Shown in pieces: positions 45,572 to 53,346 of a DNA stretch of 64,000 nucleotides. This DNA is from Rhodopirellula sp. SM50 (GTDB lineage Bacteria > Planctomycetota > Planctomycetia > Pirellulales > Pirellulaceae): the NCBI RefSeq assembly GCF_002289565.1, contig NZ_NTFY01000002.1, positions 1-64,000 on the forward strand. The letters are read 5' to 3'. Under the pieces are notes generated by a model. That model did not search any database, was not told the DNA's origin, and was given only the letters and a program-made list of their open reading frames with translations. The position numbers and the translations under genes were made by a program. How positions within the stretch are numbered: the stretch's first letter is position 1; every line of letters begins with the position of its first letter.

Positions 45572-46078
45572 TCACGCCGACGGCCCACCAGCCACCCCCA
45601 TCGACCGATTCCAACCCGCGATCCAGGCTCGGACGCGTCGGGCGAATTCCGGGGGTGTTGCCCCGACGGTTTGCAGCAGAGTCTGCTTGCCGTCAAGCAC
45701 CATCGGATCGAGCGTCGCGTCAATTTGTTGCAAGTGGTCAGAAAGCCGTTGTAGAATTGCGGCTTCATCGTCTTCGCCGATCGGTTCGGTCACCAGCCGT
45801 AACCGTTCGACGGATCGATTGATGGATTCGTGTGGCTGACGCAGGCGGACCAGCTTTCCGTTTTCTGCTTTCAAACGACACGAATCGATGAAGACGCGTC
45901 GCAGCCGGCAAGACTCATCGAATTGAAACACCGGATCTTGGTCCCAATACAGACTCAGCTGCCCTTGGGATCGGAACCCGATCACGACTTCGGCTCGGTC
46001 CACCCACAGCCTGCCGCGAACCGGCATTGCGGTCCCATCGCGGAGCAAGTCTTCACGGTCGTCGGTTTGCTTTGCCAT
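45572..46078 (-). CDS. Hypothetical protein
   Basis: A 168-residue protein of unknown family. Features include a beta-rich N-terminal half (MPVRGRLWVDRAEVVIGF, LSLYWDQDPVFQFDES) and a helical C-terminal half with a conserved-looking EDDEAAILQRLSDHLQQID. No signal peptide or membrane segment. Its ATG is only 13 bases from the ATG of the divergent gene at 46092, so their promoters must overlap each other's coding regions or a shared short region. Confidence 0.65.
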   Translation of the reverse strand: MAKQTDDREDLLRDGTAMPVRGRLWVDRAEVVIGFRSQGQLSLYWDQDPVFQFDESCRLRRVFIDSCRLKAENGKLVRLRQPHESINRSVERLRLVTEPIGEDDEAAILQRLSDHLQQIDATLDPMVLDGKQTLLQTVGATPPEFARRVRAWIAGWNRSMGVAGGPSA

Positions 46079-46091
46079 CAGGAGCGAGAGA

Positions 46092-46658
46092 ATGACGAAT
46101 CAAATTCAGATGCAGCCGACGTTTCGTATTCGGCTTCCTTGGGAACGCGAGGAGGCCAAACAACGGCTTCGCCGTGCGATTCAATCAGACGAACTGTCGC
46201 CCCACGCCGAATCGGCCGGTTGGGTGATCGATTTCCAGATCGAATCGACAGACAAGCGGTTCTGGTCGCCTCATCTATCGGTCCAATTGAACTGTATGGA
46301 CGAGCCGCAGTCTAGCGAGGCATTTTGTCGATTTTCGCCACGGCCCGAAATCTGGACGATGGTGATGGCGATTTACCTGGTCGCGGCCTGCTGTTTCTTC
46401 GGCGCGCTGATCTTCGGATTCGTGCAGTGGTCGATGGGCAATCCGCCCTGGTCGCTGGTCGTGGTGCCGCTCTCGATCGCCGTGATCGCCGGGTTGCATC
46501 TGGCCAGCCTGATCGGTCAGGGGTGGAGCCGTGACCAGATGGACCTGCTTCGCGCCCGCTGGGACCGCACGCTGGAACTGGCGCGAGACCCGACGGTCGT
46601 TGGGTGTCAAAGGAGAGAGTCAGCGAATCCGGTATCCCGAAGGGATTACAGCGAGTAG
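46092..46658 (+). CDS. Membrane hypothetical protein, C-terminus inside a repeat
   Basis: A 188-residue protein. A soluble N-terminal part (FRIRLPWEREEAKQRL) is followed by two membrane segments near residues 95-115 (MVMAIYLVAACCFFGALIFG) and 121-140. A cytoplasmic tail follows. AGGAG lies eight bases upstream of the ATG. The last codons (SANPVSRRDYSE) fall in what looks like a dispersed repeat (see 46659-46686), so the original C-terminus may have been replaced or extended. Family unknown. Divergent from the gene at 45572-46078. Confidence 0.68.
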   Translation: MTNQIQMQPTFRIRLPWEREEAKQRLRRAIQSDELSPHAESAGWVIDFQIESTDKRFWSPHLSVQLNCMDEPQSSEAFCRFSPRPEIWTMVMAIYLVAACCFFGALIFGFVQWSMGNPPWSLVVVPLSIAVIAGLHLASLIGQGWSRDQMDLLRARWDRTLELARDPTVVGCQRRESANPVSRRDYSE

Positions 46659-46686
46659 CCGGAGGTCAGCGCAGCGCAACCTCCGG
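46659..46686. repeat. CCGGAGGT palindrome of a dispersed repeat
   Basis: Arms CCGGAGGT (46659-46666) and ACCTCCGG (46679-46686) surround CAGCGCAGCGCA. The sequence GAGTAGCCGGAGGTCAGCGC and the preceding CCGAAGGGATTACAGCGAG are, from memory, common in planctomycete intergenic regions. It overlaps the stop of the gene ending at 46658. The 176 bases up to 46834 otherwise contain no credible gene. Confidence 0.6.
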
Positions 46687-46834
46687 GCAGGCCGTCGCGA
46701 AGTTCTTCTCGACCCCGGCGGGGTCGCAGCGAATCGATTCGCCGGTGGCGGCGCAGTTCGCCTTGCTGAACGAATTGATCGGGATGCTTGCACGCGGGAC
46801 AACCGGCCGGGTCTGAGGGCTCGGGCGTGATCCG

Positions 46835-47410
46835 CTACGCCCGTTCGGCTTGCTCATGCATGATCGTCAGCAGCCGATCGATCATCGTGCTCTCCTTGTG
46901 AGAAACCTTGCCCACTCCCAGATGCCCGCCGGACGCTTTGGCAACCGTGATCATTTGCTTCTCGGTCAAATGGATCAATCGATTCGCGGCGTTGCGTGAC
47001 ATCTTTTTCAGAATCCCGTGCGTGTACCGTTTCCAAGCATCGATGCCCAATCCCGGCGGCTGTTTTTGCAACCACGTTTCCAGCACCAGCCATGCGGTGG
47101 AGTCTTCGCGAATCCCCAGCGTGGCGGCCTGCGACTGAATCACCTCGCGTTCTTCCGAGTCGGCGTGGTCTTCGGCCCACGCGACCAACACCAGCGGGAT
47201 GAATCGCAGGCAGATCAATTCGTCGGCAGTGATCCCCAACTTGGAAAGCTCGTCGATCAATTGGGGGTCTTCGACACCGGTGCTGCGAACCAATGTGGCG
47301 CGCGACGCCTCCGAGCCGGCTTCGGCGTGGAGTCGCTGGACGATCCTGGCCTCCAACTCGGCGAAGTAGTGGGCCGCTTGTGACGTCGTGGTCGCTGGCT
47401 TGTCACTCAT
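46835..47410 (-). CDS. TerB-like helical protein
   Basis: A 191-residue protein from the ATG before SDKPATTTSQ; a longer upstream frame is not protein-like. The helical core (VLVAWAEDHADSEEREVIQS, AWLVLETWLQKQPPGLG, MITVAKASGGHLG) resembles TerB-type domains, with the pattern of an acidic helix followed by E-R-E and a later WL.KQP. TerB is linked to tellurite resistance and stress, but the family assignment is by resemblance only. The C-terminal part has GKVSHKESTMIDRLL. Confidence 0.55.
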   Translation of the reverse strand: MSDKPATTTSQAAHYFAELEARIVQRLHAEAGSEASRATLVRSTGVEDPQLIDELSKLGITADELICLRFIPLVLVAWAEDHADSEEREVIQSQAATLGIREDSTAWLVLETWLQKQPPGLGIDAWKRYTHGILKKMSRNAANRLIHLTEKQMITVAKASGGHLGVGKVSHKESTMIDRLLTIMHEQAERA

Positions 47411-47766
47411 GATGGCTCTCGATTCAACTCGTTGGCGGGGGAGGAAGACGTCGATCATACGTTCGCGGCAAGCGGCCTGTCGTTGGAATCGATGTCCCGA
47501 AATCAACGTGTGATGCTCTCCGCCCGAAGGTGCAACTGGAGGGCCAAACCGGGGTGGCAGGATGGTTTTACCCGTGTGATTGGAACGCGTTGTCATGATG
47601 TCACACATCGGCACACGCCCGACTGAGACAAATAGCACACTGCGGGCGATTTCGCGCGCTCGATGGAAATTCAAATGATCGAGGGGGCCGATCTGACTGT
47701 CGTCGCACGTTCTGGCATTCGATTTGCTTGACTGCTGGTTGATCACCACCCTGGAGAATTTTTGCT
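47411..47766. other. Divergent intergenic region upstream of the stress-protein genes
   Basis: About 356 bases between the TerB-like gene (minus) and the first universal stress protein gene (plus). CTGGAG eight bases before 47767 is its ribosome-binding site, and TTGACT near 47729 is a possible -35 element, but no clear -10 was seen. No operator palindrome and no credible gene. Confidence 0.45.
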
Positions 47767-48660
47767 ATGCATAATGTCTTACTTGCCATCGACGGATCGA
47801 CCCCTTCGATCGAAGCCGCCAAACTGCTCGCCCACCTTCCCCATCCGGACAGCTTGGACCTGACGGTGTTGAGTGTCGTTCAACGCCCTTTCATTCACAG
47901 CAGCTACGCGACGGGCGAATTGCTGGAGAAGGCGTTTGAGCGTGACAAAGCGTTTGCCAACGAGACGTTCAGGCAGGTGGCAGAGATGTTCGAGGGGGCC
48001 AACGTCACGATCAATCATGCGATGCGTGAAGGTCCGGTCGGTGAATCCATCGTCGAGCTTGCCGGATCGCAGAAGCGGGATTTGGTGGTCGTCGGTGCCA
48101 AGGGGCATTCGCAAATCACGCGTTTGTTGTTGGGCAGCGTCAGCGATCACGTCGCCACCCACGCCCCCTGCAGCACGTTGGTGGTTCGTCCCACGGGGCT
48201 GCATGAAACGGCACGTCCGATCCGAGTCTGCTTGGCGTACGAGAGCAGTGACTCGGCGTCCTTGGCGTTGGAAGAGATCGCGGAAGTCCCTTGGAAAACG
48301 GGAACCGATTTTCATCTGCTGACGGTCGAAACCTATCTTTCGGATTTCATCGGTCAACGCATCGCGGACGAAGGCATTGAGATTTCGTCGCACTACCTCG
48401 AAGGTCTCTCCGACGCCAAAGCGCGACTGGCCGACGTGGCCCCGCACGCCAAAACGCACCTGGTCAAAGGGGATCATATCGGCGAAAGCATCGTCACCTT
48501 TGCCGAAGACAACGCCATCGACTTGCTGATTGTCGGCGAGACGCCGCGGAGCGCGGTGAACCGATTCCTGTTGGGCAGCACGTCGCGGTATGTCTTGCGT
48601 CACGCACCTTGCAGCGTCTGGGTGACGCGCAACCGAGCGGTCAAACACATGGACTCTTAA
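47767..48660 (+). CDS. Tandem universal stress protein
   Basis: A 297-residue protein with two UspA domains. Domain one opens NVLLAIDGSTPSIEAA and ends GAKGHSQITRLLLGSVSDHV, the ATP-binding G-x2-G-x9-G-S pattern. Domain two opens RVCLAYESSDSASLAL and has GETPRSAVNRFLLGSTS, where the first glycine pair is less canonical. Such proteins bind ATP and respond to starvation and oxidative stress. It lies 32 bp before a second tandem UspA gene, so the pair forms an operon. Confidence 0.93.
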   Translation: MHNVLLAIDGSTPSIEAAKLLAHLPHPDSLDLTVLSVVQRPFIHSSYATGELLEKAFERDKAFANETFRQVAEMFEGANVTINHAMREGPVGESIVELAGSQKRDLVVVGAKGHSQITRLLLGSVSDHVATHAPCSTLVVRPTGLHETARPIRVCLAYESSDSASLALEEIAEVPWKTGTDFHLLTVETYLSDFIGQRIADEGIEISSHYLEGLSDAKARLADVAPHAKTHLVKGDHIGESIVTFAEDNAIDLLIVGETPRSAVNRFLLGSTSRYVLRHAPCSVWVTRNRAVKHMDS

Positions 48661-48692
48661 ACCACACCACCACCTCTCTGGAGCGTGAGACG

Positions 48693-49652
48693 ATGAAAGT
48701 CTTGCTAGCGACCGATTGTTCTCAGCAGGCGGCAGCGGCCGCGAAATTTCTGCGCTCGCTGAAATTCACCGAGCCGATGAGCTTGACGATCATCACCGCG
48801 CTCGGCGACCCCTACGGGTCAAGCCCGGAGTCGACGCAGCATTGGTTCCCCGAACTGCTTCGACAAGAACGTGCGCGGGCGGAAGTGCATCAAGCCGACA
48901 TGGCAAAGTTATTGCGTGAGCGTTGCACACGTATCGATACGATCTGTCGTCCGGGACATCCGGTCAAAGTCGTCTTGGGCGAAGCCAAGGATTTGGACTG
49001 TGATCTGATCGTCATCGGTGCCCGCGGCCACTCGTTCTTCGGCCGTCTGTTGATCGGCAGCGTCTCCGATAGCATCGCCACGCACGCCAAATCCTCGGTG
49101 CTGGTCGTCCGCCCGCCGGAAGAGGAGGATGACAAACGCGACGCCGATGCGGCCAAGGCCAATCGAATCCTGATCGGTTACGACAGCTCGAAAGCGTCTC
49201 GCGATGCCGTCGAAGAGATCCTGGCACTCGATTGGCAGGCCGACACCGAGGTCGAATTGCTAAGCGTGGCTCCGATCTACGATTATCTGCTCGGCAACGG
49301 CTTGTCGACGGCCGCGATCGCCAACGAAGAGGAGATTTTCAAGGAGATGAAACAGGGAGGCGATCAGATGAAGGAACGCTTGAGCAAAAAATTGCCCAAG
49401 ACCCAATCGGTGATCATTCATGACCAGCGGGTCGGAGACGCGATCGCCGATCTGGCCGAAAGAAGTGATTCCGATCTCGTCGTCGTCGGTGACTCCGGCC
49501 ACAGCTTGCTGGACGACTTCCTGCTCGGCAGCACCACGAAATATGTGTTGCGTCATGCCCCCTGTAGCGTCTGGATCTCCAGGCACCACCGCACCAACCC
49601 CGATCCAGACACGACCGCGGCCGACGCGGTTTCCAACGGGACTTCAGAATGA
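48693..49652 (+). CDS. Tandem universal stress protein (second copy)
   Basis: A 319-residue protein from the ATG before KVLLATDCSQQ. Domain one ends GARGHSFFGRLLIGSVSDSI, with intact ATP-loop glycines, and domain two ends GDSGHSLLDDFLLGSTTKYV. Between them lies a charged linker (PPEEEDDKRDADAAK). It is a paralog of the upstream gene, sharing YVLRHAPCSVW at the end. Its 3' end overlaps the converging LuxR-type gene by 9 bases. Cytoplasmic, stress-related role. Confidence 0.93.
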   Translation: MKVLLATDCSQQAAAAAKFLRSLKFTEPMSLTIITALGDPYGSSPESTQHWFPELLRQERARAEVHQADMAKLLRERCTRIDTICRPGHPVKVVLGEAKDLDCDLIVIGARGHSFFGRLLIGSVSDSIATHAKSSVLVVRPPEEEDDKRDADAAKANRILIGYDSSKASRDAVEEILALDWQADTEVELLSVAPIYDYLLGNGLSTAAIANEEEIFKEMKQGGDQMKERLSKKLPKTQSVIIHDQRVGDAIADLAERSDSDLVVVGDSGHSLLDDFLLGSTTKYVLRHAPCSVWISRHHRTNPDPDTTAADAVSNGTSE

Positions 49653-50162
49653 GATCGATTGCAGCGGAGCCTCAGTGGGGTGACAGTAACGGGCGGCAAA
49701 GCCCGTGAGTGATTCGACACTGGGCAGCGCCAGTTTTTGTCGCGCCCGTCTCAAGTGCGTGTGAACGGTGCTCGCGCTGACGTCCAAACGTTCGGCGATT
49801 TCACGGGTCGGGCAGCCCAACGCCAACAGTCCCAAAACCTCTCGCTCGCGATCGGTTAGCGCCTTCAGTTCGCTCGGGATCAACACCGACAACACGCACA
49901 CGGCGACCTCCGGACGGTCCAGCGGCCACAACCATTCGCGTGAATGTTGACCGCGTTTGTTCTCCAGCTCAAGCGTCGCCTTCTCACCCAGTGTGACGAC
50001 CTTGGCAAACGCCGACTTAGCCCGCTCGGTCGATTCACCGGTCAAGTGCTTCCAGGCCAAATCACCGGGTTTCCAGGACGGCTTTCGATCGCTACGCCAA
50101 ATCACGTGGCCTCGCCAGTCGCAGATCGTGACATTTATTCCATCCAGCATCACATCAGACAT
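49644..50162 (-). CDS. LuxR-type HTH regulator
   Basis: A 172-residue protein. Residues about 1-95 are PAS-like (VTICDWRGHVIWRSD, SREWLWPLDRPEVAVCVL). Residues about 105-160 are a LuxR/GerE DNA-binding domain (LTDREREVLGLLALGCPTRE, IAERLDVSASTVHTHLRRAR). There is no receiver domain, so control is presumably through the PAS-like part. It converges with the stress-protein operon and overlaps it by 9 bases. Regulation of that operon is possible but not shown. Confidence 0.88.
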   Translation of the reverse strand: MSDVMLDGINVTICDWRGHVIWRSDRKPSWKPGDLAWKHLTGESTERAKSAFAKVVTLGEKATLELENKRGQHSREWLWPLDRPEVAVCVLSVLIPSELKALTDREREVLGLLALGCPTREIAERLDVSASTVHTHLRRARQKLALPSVESLTGFAARYCHPTEAPLQSISF

Positions 50163-50563
50163 TAAGAATCGCCATCATTTTGCTCGTATTGCGATGTTTC
50201 ACGGTGCCCAACTCGCGTACAACTTGGCCTTCATGATTCGGACGTTGTTCGTCGAAAATCCACCTCCAGGCGAGACCGGGGCAATCTCGCCGGGAGGCTT
50301 CGAAGCAATGCCGGACATAATGGATCTACTCCATTGCGGCTTTTCGATGCGGCGAGTTCTGGTCAGATCCACGCCATGGTGAACAATGGCGTTCCGATCG
50401 TCATCGTTGTACGTGTTGTAACATCGTCGCCGATGGGGTTGGCCGCCAATTCACCAGTTCCTGATCGACCGCTGCGGTAGAAAAAGCTTCACCGCCGTGC
50501 CGGCTCGCGATACAGGTTGGCCACGCTGTTTTGACAACCTCGTCCGTCAATCACTGCCCTCCA
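50163..50563. other. 401-base region between LuxR-type gene and motor-like operon
   Basis: The region lies between the start of the LuxR-type gene and the end of the minus-strand operon. It contains an inverted repeat, 50263-50297 (CCTCCAGGCGAGA with TCTCGCCGGGAGG, one mismatch, 9-base loop), which could be the operon's terminator or a repeat. Beyond it I see no credible gene; the frames there are poorly protein-like. Confidence 0.5.
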
Positions 50564-51457
50564 TCACTGCACATACGCCTCGGCTGCATATTGATTGCTC
50601 AATCGCGTGCTGCTGTCACACGGCAGCGTACGATAGGTGTACCCGGCCGCCTTGACCGCGTCTTTGACCGGATTGAATTCTGAAAACGAATCATCCCAAA
50701 CGGCGATCAACACATGAAATTGTCCGGGCTTGAATTCGGCCTTCAGACGCGTGGCCAAGTCGGACAGCGATTGCGAGGTCACCGGCGATCCGCGGTGTGG
50801 CTTCGGCGTCACACGCGTCAACGAGCGACTGTGCTGTAGCACAAAGAAATCGTCGCGATTGACGCCTTCGCTGGGTCCGGTTTGTAACAGGTACCAACGC
50901 CCGTACCGCAGCAACACGACCGCTTCATCGGTCATGCTACGGCTCAAGGGGCGGAATTCGACGGACCGTTCGGACTGGGTGCGGATCGCGCTGGCGGTGG
51001 CCGCTTGGTCGGCGATCTGTCGCTGCACGTCAGCGATTTGTTGTTCCAGTTCGGACTGGTTCGCCAACTGATCCCGCAGCGCCTGCTGTTGTGCTTCCTT
51101 CAGGTGATCGGTCCGGCCGGCGTGGCGGCGTGCCAGCGAGAGCGTCTGCTCGAGGGATCGCAACCGATCCGATTTGGCCAGTACGTCGCCGTCGGGGTCC
51201 AGTTGTCGCATGATTTCTTGCTGAGCCTGGATCGCGGCGGCGGCCTGCCGGACCTTTGCCTCCACCAGTACCGCACTGACCGGCACAGGCCGCTCGTCGA
51301 CTGCGTCGTCCGGTTCCGCCGGCGCGGTCCCTCGGGCGATGATCAACAACGCCGCCAGGAGCGTCAAAAACATCACGCCCCCGAACACATTCGACACCGT
51401 GTCCAGTAACAGTTCCAGCGAATCATCGTCGTTGTTGTTCGTCCTCCGCCGGCTCAT
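50564..51457 (-). CDS. ExbD/MotB-like protein 1 of motor-like operon
   Basis: A 297-residue protein. A polar N-terminus leads into LELLLDTVSNVFGGVMFL and a single membrane segment, with Asp19 at its start. This matches the protonatable aspartate of ExbD, TolR and MotB. Residues about 80-170 are a coiled coil (LEQTLSLARRHAGR, QQQALRDQLANQ). The C-terminal part is a folded periplasmic domain with FHVLIAVWDDSFSEFNPV. No OmpA-like peptidoglycan motif is seen. It overlaps the second ExbD-like gene by 4 bases (ATGA) and is last in the operon. Confidence 0.78.
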   Translation of the reverse strand: MSRRRTNNNDDDSLELLLDTVSNVFGGVMFLTLLAALLIIARGTAPAEPDDAVDERPVPVSAVLVEAKVRQAAAAIQAQQEIMRQLDPDGDVLAKSDRLRSLEQTLSLARRHAGRTDHLKEAQQQALRDQLANQSELEQQIADVQRQIADQAATASAIRTQSERSVEFRPLSRSMTDEAVVLLRYGRWYLLQTGPSEGVNRDDFFVLQHSRSLTRVTPKPHRGSPVTSQSLSDLATRLKAEFKPGQFHVLIAVWDDSFSEFNPVKDAVKAAGYTYRTLPCDSSTRLSNQYAAEAYVQ

Positions 51458-52347
51458 CGTGCGTCTCCTTCGATACTGTCGCCTTCGATACTGTCCCCTT
51501 CGATCGGCACGTCGCCCTGAACCGTGATCTCGGAATCTTCGTCCAACAACTCTAACGCCAGATTGAATCCGGCCTGACGAAAATCAGACAACAAGACGGC
51601 ACCGGCACCGGCCACCGAGGGACGCAGCACCAGGATGATCGATCGCGTTTGAGTCTTCTCTCCTAACACGTCACTGATTTGGGCAACCGTCTGCATCGGG
51701 ATCTGCTTGCGGTCGTATGACACGGTGGTCACGTCGGTGGGTTGAAGCACATCGAACAGTTCCGCGTAGGTGTCGCGCAAATCGACGACCCACATCGGAC
51801 GCGTGGGGCTTGCGGTGGTCTTGAATGCGACCAGTTTGCCACTGCGGTGGAGCACTTGCTCTTGTTTGAGCGACTCCAACTTTTCCCGAAGTCGCTCCCG
51901 CAACTCAAGAATCTCTTTGCGCTGCTGGCTCATCTGCTGTGACGCCACCTGCTGCTGCAACTTCTCGGCCTGTGCCTTCGTCTCGTCGGCCTGACGAACC
52001 AGCTCGGCGAGTTCCGATTGAGCGGCCTGGATGTCACCGTCCAGGTCGCGAGCGGTTGCATCGAGTCGTTCCTGGTTTTCGCGACGCAGTTGTTTTAACT
52101 GTTGTTCCAGCTGTTCCAAATCCTGGAAGGGATCTTCAATCGCCTCGTCCGGCGGCCGCGTGGGCACAGCGGCTTTGGAGGCATCGTCGGCCAGCTTTTC
52201 CTGCAGTTCAGCCGCTTGGGTCGCCAATCGTAGACTCAACTGCACCACCAACAGCAACAAAATAAACAACATCACACCGGCGACACCGGTGATGATGTCT
52301 TGAAAGGCAAACAGGTTGACGGTCTGCTCGCGTCGTCGCCGTCTCAT
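51454..52347 (-). CDS. ExbD/MotB-like protein 2 of motor-like operon
   Basis: A 297-residue protein. After a six-residue basic start, VNLFAFQDIITGVAGVML opens a single membrane segment with Asp17, again at the ExbD/MotB aspartate position. A long coiled coil (LEQLEQQLKQLRRENQERL, then LRERLREKLESLKQEQ) spans about residues 70-170. The C-terminal domain includes RSIILVLRPSVAGAGAVL and FRQAGFNLALELLDEDSE. The end has a three-fold IEGDS repeat. Same length as its downstream neighbour but only distantly similar to it. Transcribed just after the MotA/TolQ-like gene (6-bp gap). Confidence 0.78.
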   Translation of the reverse strand: MRRRRREQTVNLFAFQDIITGVAGVMLFILLLLVVQLSLRLATQAAELQEKLADDASKAAVPTRPPDEAIEDPFQDLEQLEQQLKQLRRENQERLDATARDLDGDIQAAQSELAELVRQADETKAQAEKLQQQVASQQMSQQRKEILELRERLREKLESLKQEQVLHRSGKLVAFKTTASPTRPMWVVDLRDTYAELFDVLQPTDVTTVSYDRKQIPMQTVAQISDVLGEKTQTRSIILVLRPSVAGAGAVLLSDFRQAGFNLALELLDEDSEITVQGDVPIEGDSIEGDSIEGDAR

Positions 52348-52353
52348 CGTGCA

Positions 52354-53346
52354 TCACTCCAACACAATGGGCCCATCGATCACAACCGCGTCCGCTTCGC
52401 CTTCCTGGATCACTTCGACCGGTGCAAAACCCGTTTCATCGTCTTGAATCGATCCAGATGCGGCCGGTTGTGGTTTCGTTTCGGTCGTCCCATCGCTCGC
52501 GTCGGTATGTGCGATCCGGCTCAGCACTTCGCGCTGACAGTACTCCGTGCATTCATCAAGAAACTCTTCTTCTTGTTTTTTCTGAAACGTCATGGTCATC
52601 TGGACCAACAACGCCGCCATCAGGGCCAGCAGTGTCGTTTCAAAGGCTGTCGCCAGTCCGCCCGTCACACCTTGAAGCGCACCGATCAATTTCGACGGGT
52701 CTTCGGTCTGGCTGAGCACCCGGCCGAATCCGCCGATCGCGATCGACAGCCCCGAAACCGTCCCGATGAAACCGAGGATCGGAATCGCCCAGACCAACCC
52801 GCGAATCAGATTGAAACTGGTTTCCATCACCGATTCGTCGTGCTCGGATTGCGTCCGCAAGATCTCGCCCAGATCGACCACACGGCTCAGGTTCCGTGCA
52901 TTGGACAAACCGACTTCGATTCGATGCAGCAGCACAAACCGTTTGGGATCGTCACAGACCTCGTACAAGCGATGCAACACTTCGCTCACCCGGTCGACCG
53001 ACAAGACAAAATCGATTTGGTCCGGCATCACGCGCAGCCGTAGCGCCTTTTGTTGCAGCTTCAGTTTGGCGCGTTTGAACCACAGGATCAGCATCGACCA
53101 GACGGAAAAAAAGACGATCACCGGCGGCGTCCAACCGCGTCGAATGAACATGTCCACGATCGGGTTGGAACCGATCGCGACGAACGATCCGAACAGGGCC
53201 ACCGTGATCGCCGCGGCGATCAGCGCGGGCAACACGCTGCCCACACGCGTGTAACGTGCGCCCGCAAAACCGAAACGGCGTTCGATGTCACGTCGCATCC
53301 AAACGAGTCGATCGTTGCTGACCGGCGATGCATCCACCTTGTTCAT
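52354..53346 (-). CDS. MotA/TolQ/ExbB-like proton channel
   Basis: A 330-residue protein from the ATG that overlaps the upstream stop (ATGA); a longer upstream frame exists but lacks a good start. Two membrane segments lie near residues 36-58 and 71-88. A cytosolic loop follows, then the MotA/TolQ/ExbB core (VWAIPILGFIGTVSGLSIAI and GGLATAFETTLLALMAALLV near 180-250). The C-terminal 80 residues are acidic and cytosolic. With the two ExbD-like proteins it would form an ion-driven stator. It is not TolQ in a Tol operon, since no tolA, tolB or pal gene is nearby. Confidence 0.85.
   Translation of the reverse strand: MNKVDASPVSNDRLVWMRRDIERRFGFAGARYTRVGSVLPALIAAAITVALFGSFVAIGSNPIVDMFIRRGWTPPVIVFFSVWSMLILWFKRAKLKLQQKALRLRVMPDQIDFVLSVDRVSEVLHRLYEVCDDPKRFVLLHRIEVGLSNARNLSRVVDLGEILRTQSEHDESVMETSFNLIRGLVWAIPILGFIGTVSGLSIAIGGFGRVLSQTEDPSKLIGALQGVTGGLATAFETTLLALMAALLVQMTMTFQKKQEEEFLDECTEYCQREVLSRIAHTDASDGTTETKPQPAASGSIQDDETGFAPVEVIQEGEADAVVIDGPIVLE

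Noticed and set aside
46604-46816. Small plus-strand frame of 70 residues after the membrane protein
   Set aside because: Most of it is the dispersed CCGGAGGT repeat; it overlaps the upstream gene and has no ribosome-binding site or recognisable family.
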